Shown one piece after another: positions 63,201 through 64,000 of a stretch of DNA of 64,000 nt. Within the stretch, counting starts at the first letter, position 1. Each line of letters begins with the position of its first letter. The translations under genes were made by a program, and so were the position numbers. The stretch spans positions 372,001 through 436,000 of the forward strand of contig JAJQJQ010000040.1 of assembly GCA_028622995.1 (NCBI GenBank), written 5' to 3'. The notes beneath the pieces were generated by a model that was not told the origin of the DNA, did not search any database, and saw only the letters and a list, made by a program, of their open reading frames with translations. The stretch comes from Panagrolaimus kolymaensis (lineage: Eukaryota; Nematoda; Chromadorea; Rhabditida; Panagrolaimidae).

Positions 63201-63695
63201 CGATGACGATGATGACGAGACTTTCTTAATATATTTTAACAAAATCACCGTTAAAGCAAAAGTACATTGTTTGTGAAGGAAAAAAAAGAATGATCAACAA
63301 ACACTGAAACGTTGAACAATGATGCGAATGGGAATTTTTATTGGAAAAAAAAACATACAAAAACTTACAATTTCGAAAAAAGAAAAAACACCCAAATAAA
63401 ATGCAAAGCAACCAGATGGAAGTTTTTGCTTTACACTTTTAGTAAGTAAAAGACCGCCTTTGGCCGCCACCAGCTACTATTAAAATGGATGAATGGCTTT
63501 ATTTATTCAGAATAATATAAATAAAGAATTGTTGAATTAACTCAAATCATCTGGCAATGTGTCACATGAGAATATAAAAAATATTTTCTGAAAGTATCAG
63601 CTTCGTTGAAATTTTGATTGAATAATTATTTTTAAATTATAAAACCTTTTTTATTTATCCATTTTTTAGCAAAAGGTATTATTTACTTTTTCTAA
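63201..63695. other. Divergent region MGAT2 / last gene, with GC-rich patch
   Basis: About 500 bp. A GC-rich patch at 63452-63476 (GACCGCCTTTGGCCGCCACC, next to CAGCTACT) stands out from the AT-rich surroundings and resembles the hairpin at 3700. TTTTTTAG at 63662-63669 may be a trans-splice acceptor for the next gene. No coding gene seen. Confidence 0.5.
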
Positions 63696-64000
63696 ATGGC
63701 ATCATCACAAGATTCCAGTATTAAAGAGCAATTAAGTAAATATGAGGTAAGCTATATTTTTATTATTATAAAGCTTATCTCTTGGTGGTGGATTATAGGC
63801 TCATAGACGTCAAATTGAAGAAGAAGAAGCCCGAGCAAAGCGTGAAGGACTTCTCTCTGATGACGATGATGAAGACATGGAACAGTATGTATCAATGAGA
63901 CTCAAAAAACGTGAAAAGGTTAGTATATTTTCATATTCGCAATTTTTGTTAAAGAAACTAATTTTTATTTTAGGCGAAGCGGCAAGCACTTTTAAACAAT
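63696..64000 (+). CDS. N-terminus of an acidic protein, cut by window end (possible DDX41)
   Basis: Partial: three exons (63696-63746, 63799-63918, 63974-64000) reading off the right edge. The sequence is hydrophilic: MASSQDSSIKEQLSKYEAHR, then RQIEEEEARAKREGLLSDDD and DEDMEQYVSMRLKKREKAKR. An acidic run followed by YVxxRxxKR resembles the start of DEAD-box helicase DDX41 (DEDYVPYVPLRQRRQ), but the match is short and no catalytic motif is inside the window, so the identity is a guess. Confidence 0.7.

Overview
The window is AT-rich nuclear DNA from a nematode. Evidence: genes are cut by many short introns (mostly about 45-60 nt, GTAAG-type donors, TTTTAG/TTTCAG acceptors); start codons often follow a splice-acceptor-like tract directly, as expected for spliced-leader trans-splicing; some same-strand genes sit about 100 bp apart as in nematode operons; and the gene set includes close matches to the families of C. 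elegans cdk-4, gly-20, chl-1, npp-5, ncbp-1 and a worm-type CK1 kinase. The species cannot be named from sequence alone. There are no bacterial features, CRISPR arrays or confident transposons, and I recognised no tRNA or rRNA gene by eye.

Layout. 0-8.6 kb: an empty stretch, a CDK4/6 kinase (1575-2822, +), a previously hidden two-exon secreted cysteine-rich protein (3107-3442, -), a 27-bp minisatellite (3877-4092), a CK1-family kinase (4400-5588, +), a broken hydrophilic gene (5720-6383, +) and the translation GTPase DRG1 (6789-8198, +). 8.6-23.2 kb: NDRG-like (-), the SKI3/TTC37 exosome cofactor (+), nucleoporin Nup107 (-), a ZnT5-type zinc transporter (-), an HMG20-type chromatin protein (+) and ESCRT-III CHMP1 (-). 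24.2-27.2 kb: a ZIP11-type zinc transporter (+) and mitochondrial ribosomal protein L24 (+).

27.6-35.1 kb: four minus-strand genes, in transcription order HBS1, a class 3 lipase, an unrecognised protein with papain-like/deubiquitinase-like motifs, and the ER lectin erlectin, with gaps of 104, 116 and 215 bp. At least the first three look like a candidate operon. 36.6-46.3 kb: 6-phosphogluconate dehydrogenase (+), an unknown membrane protein (+), a WD40 protein that may be a dynein-2 intermediate chain (-), a TRAF-like protein (+), a small unknown membrane protein (+), complex III subunit UQCR10 (-) and ribosomal protein L21 (+).

46.4-64 kb: two tandem sideroflexin genes (-) that differ by one intron, cap-binding NCBP1 (-) sharing a 136-bp divergent promoter region with helicase CHL1/DDX11 (+), a secreted S28 peptidase (+), a secreted proline-rich protein (-), the Golgi N-glycan enzyme MGAT2 (-) and the 5' end of a gene that runs off the window (+). 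Most genes are housekeeping. The parts worth a second look are the hidden secreted protein, the protease-like gene and its operon, the sideroflexin intron difference, two GC-AG introns and the minisatellite.
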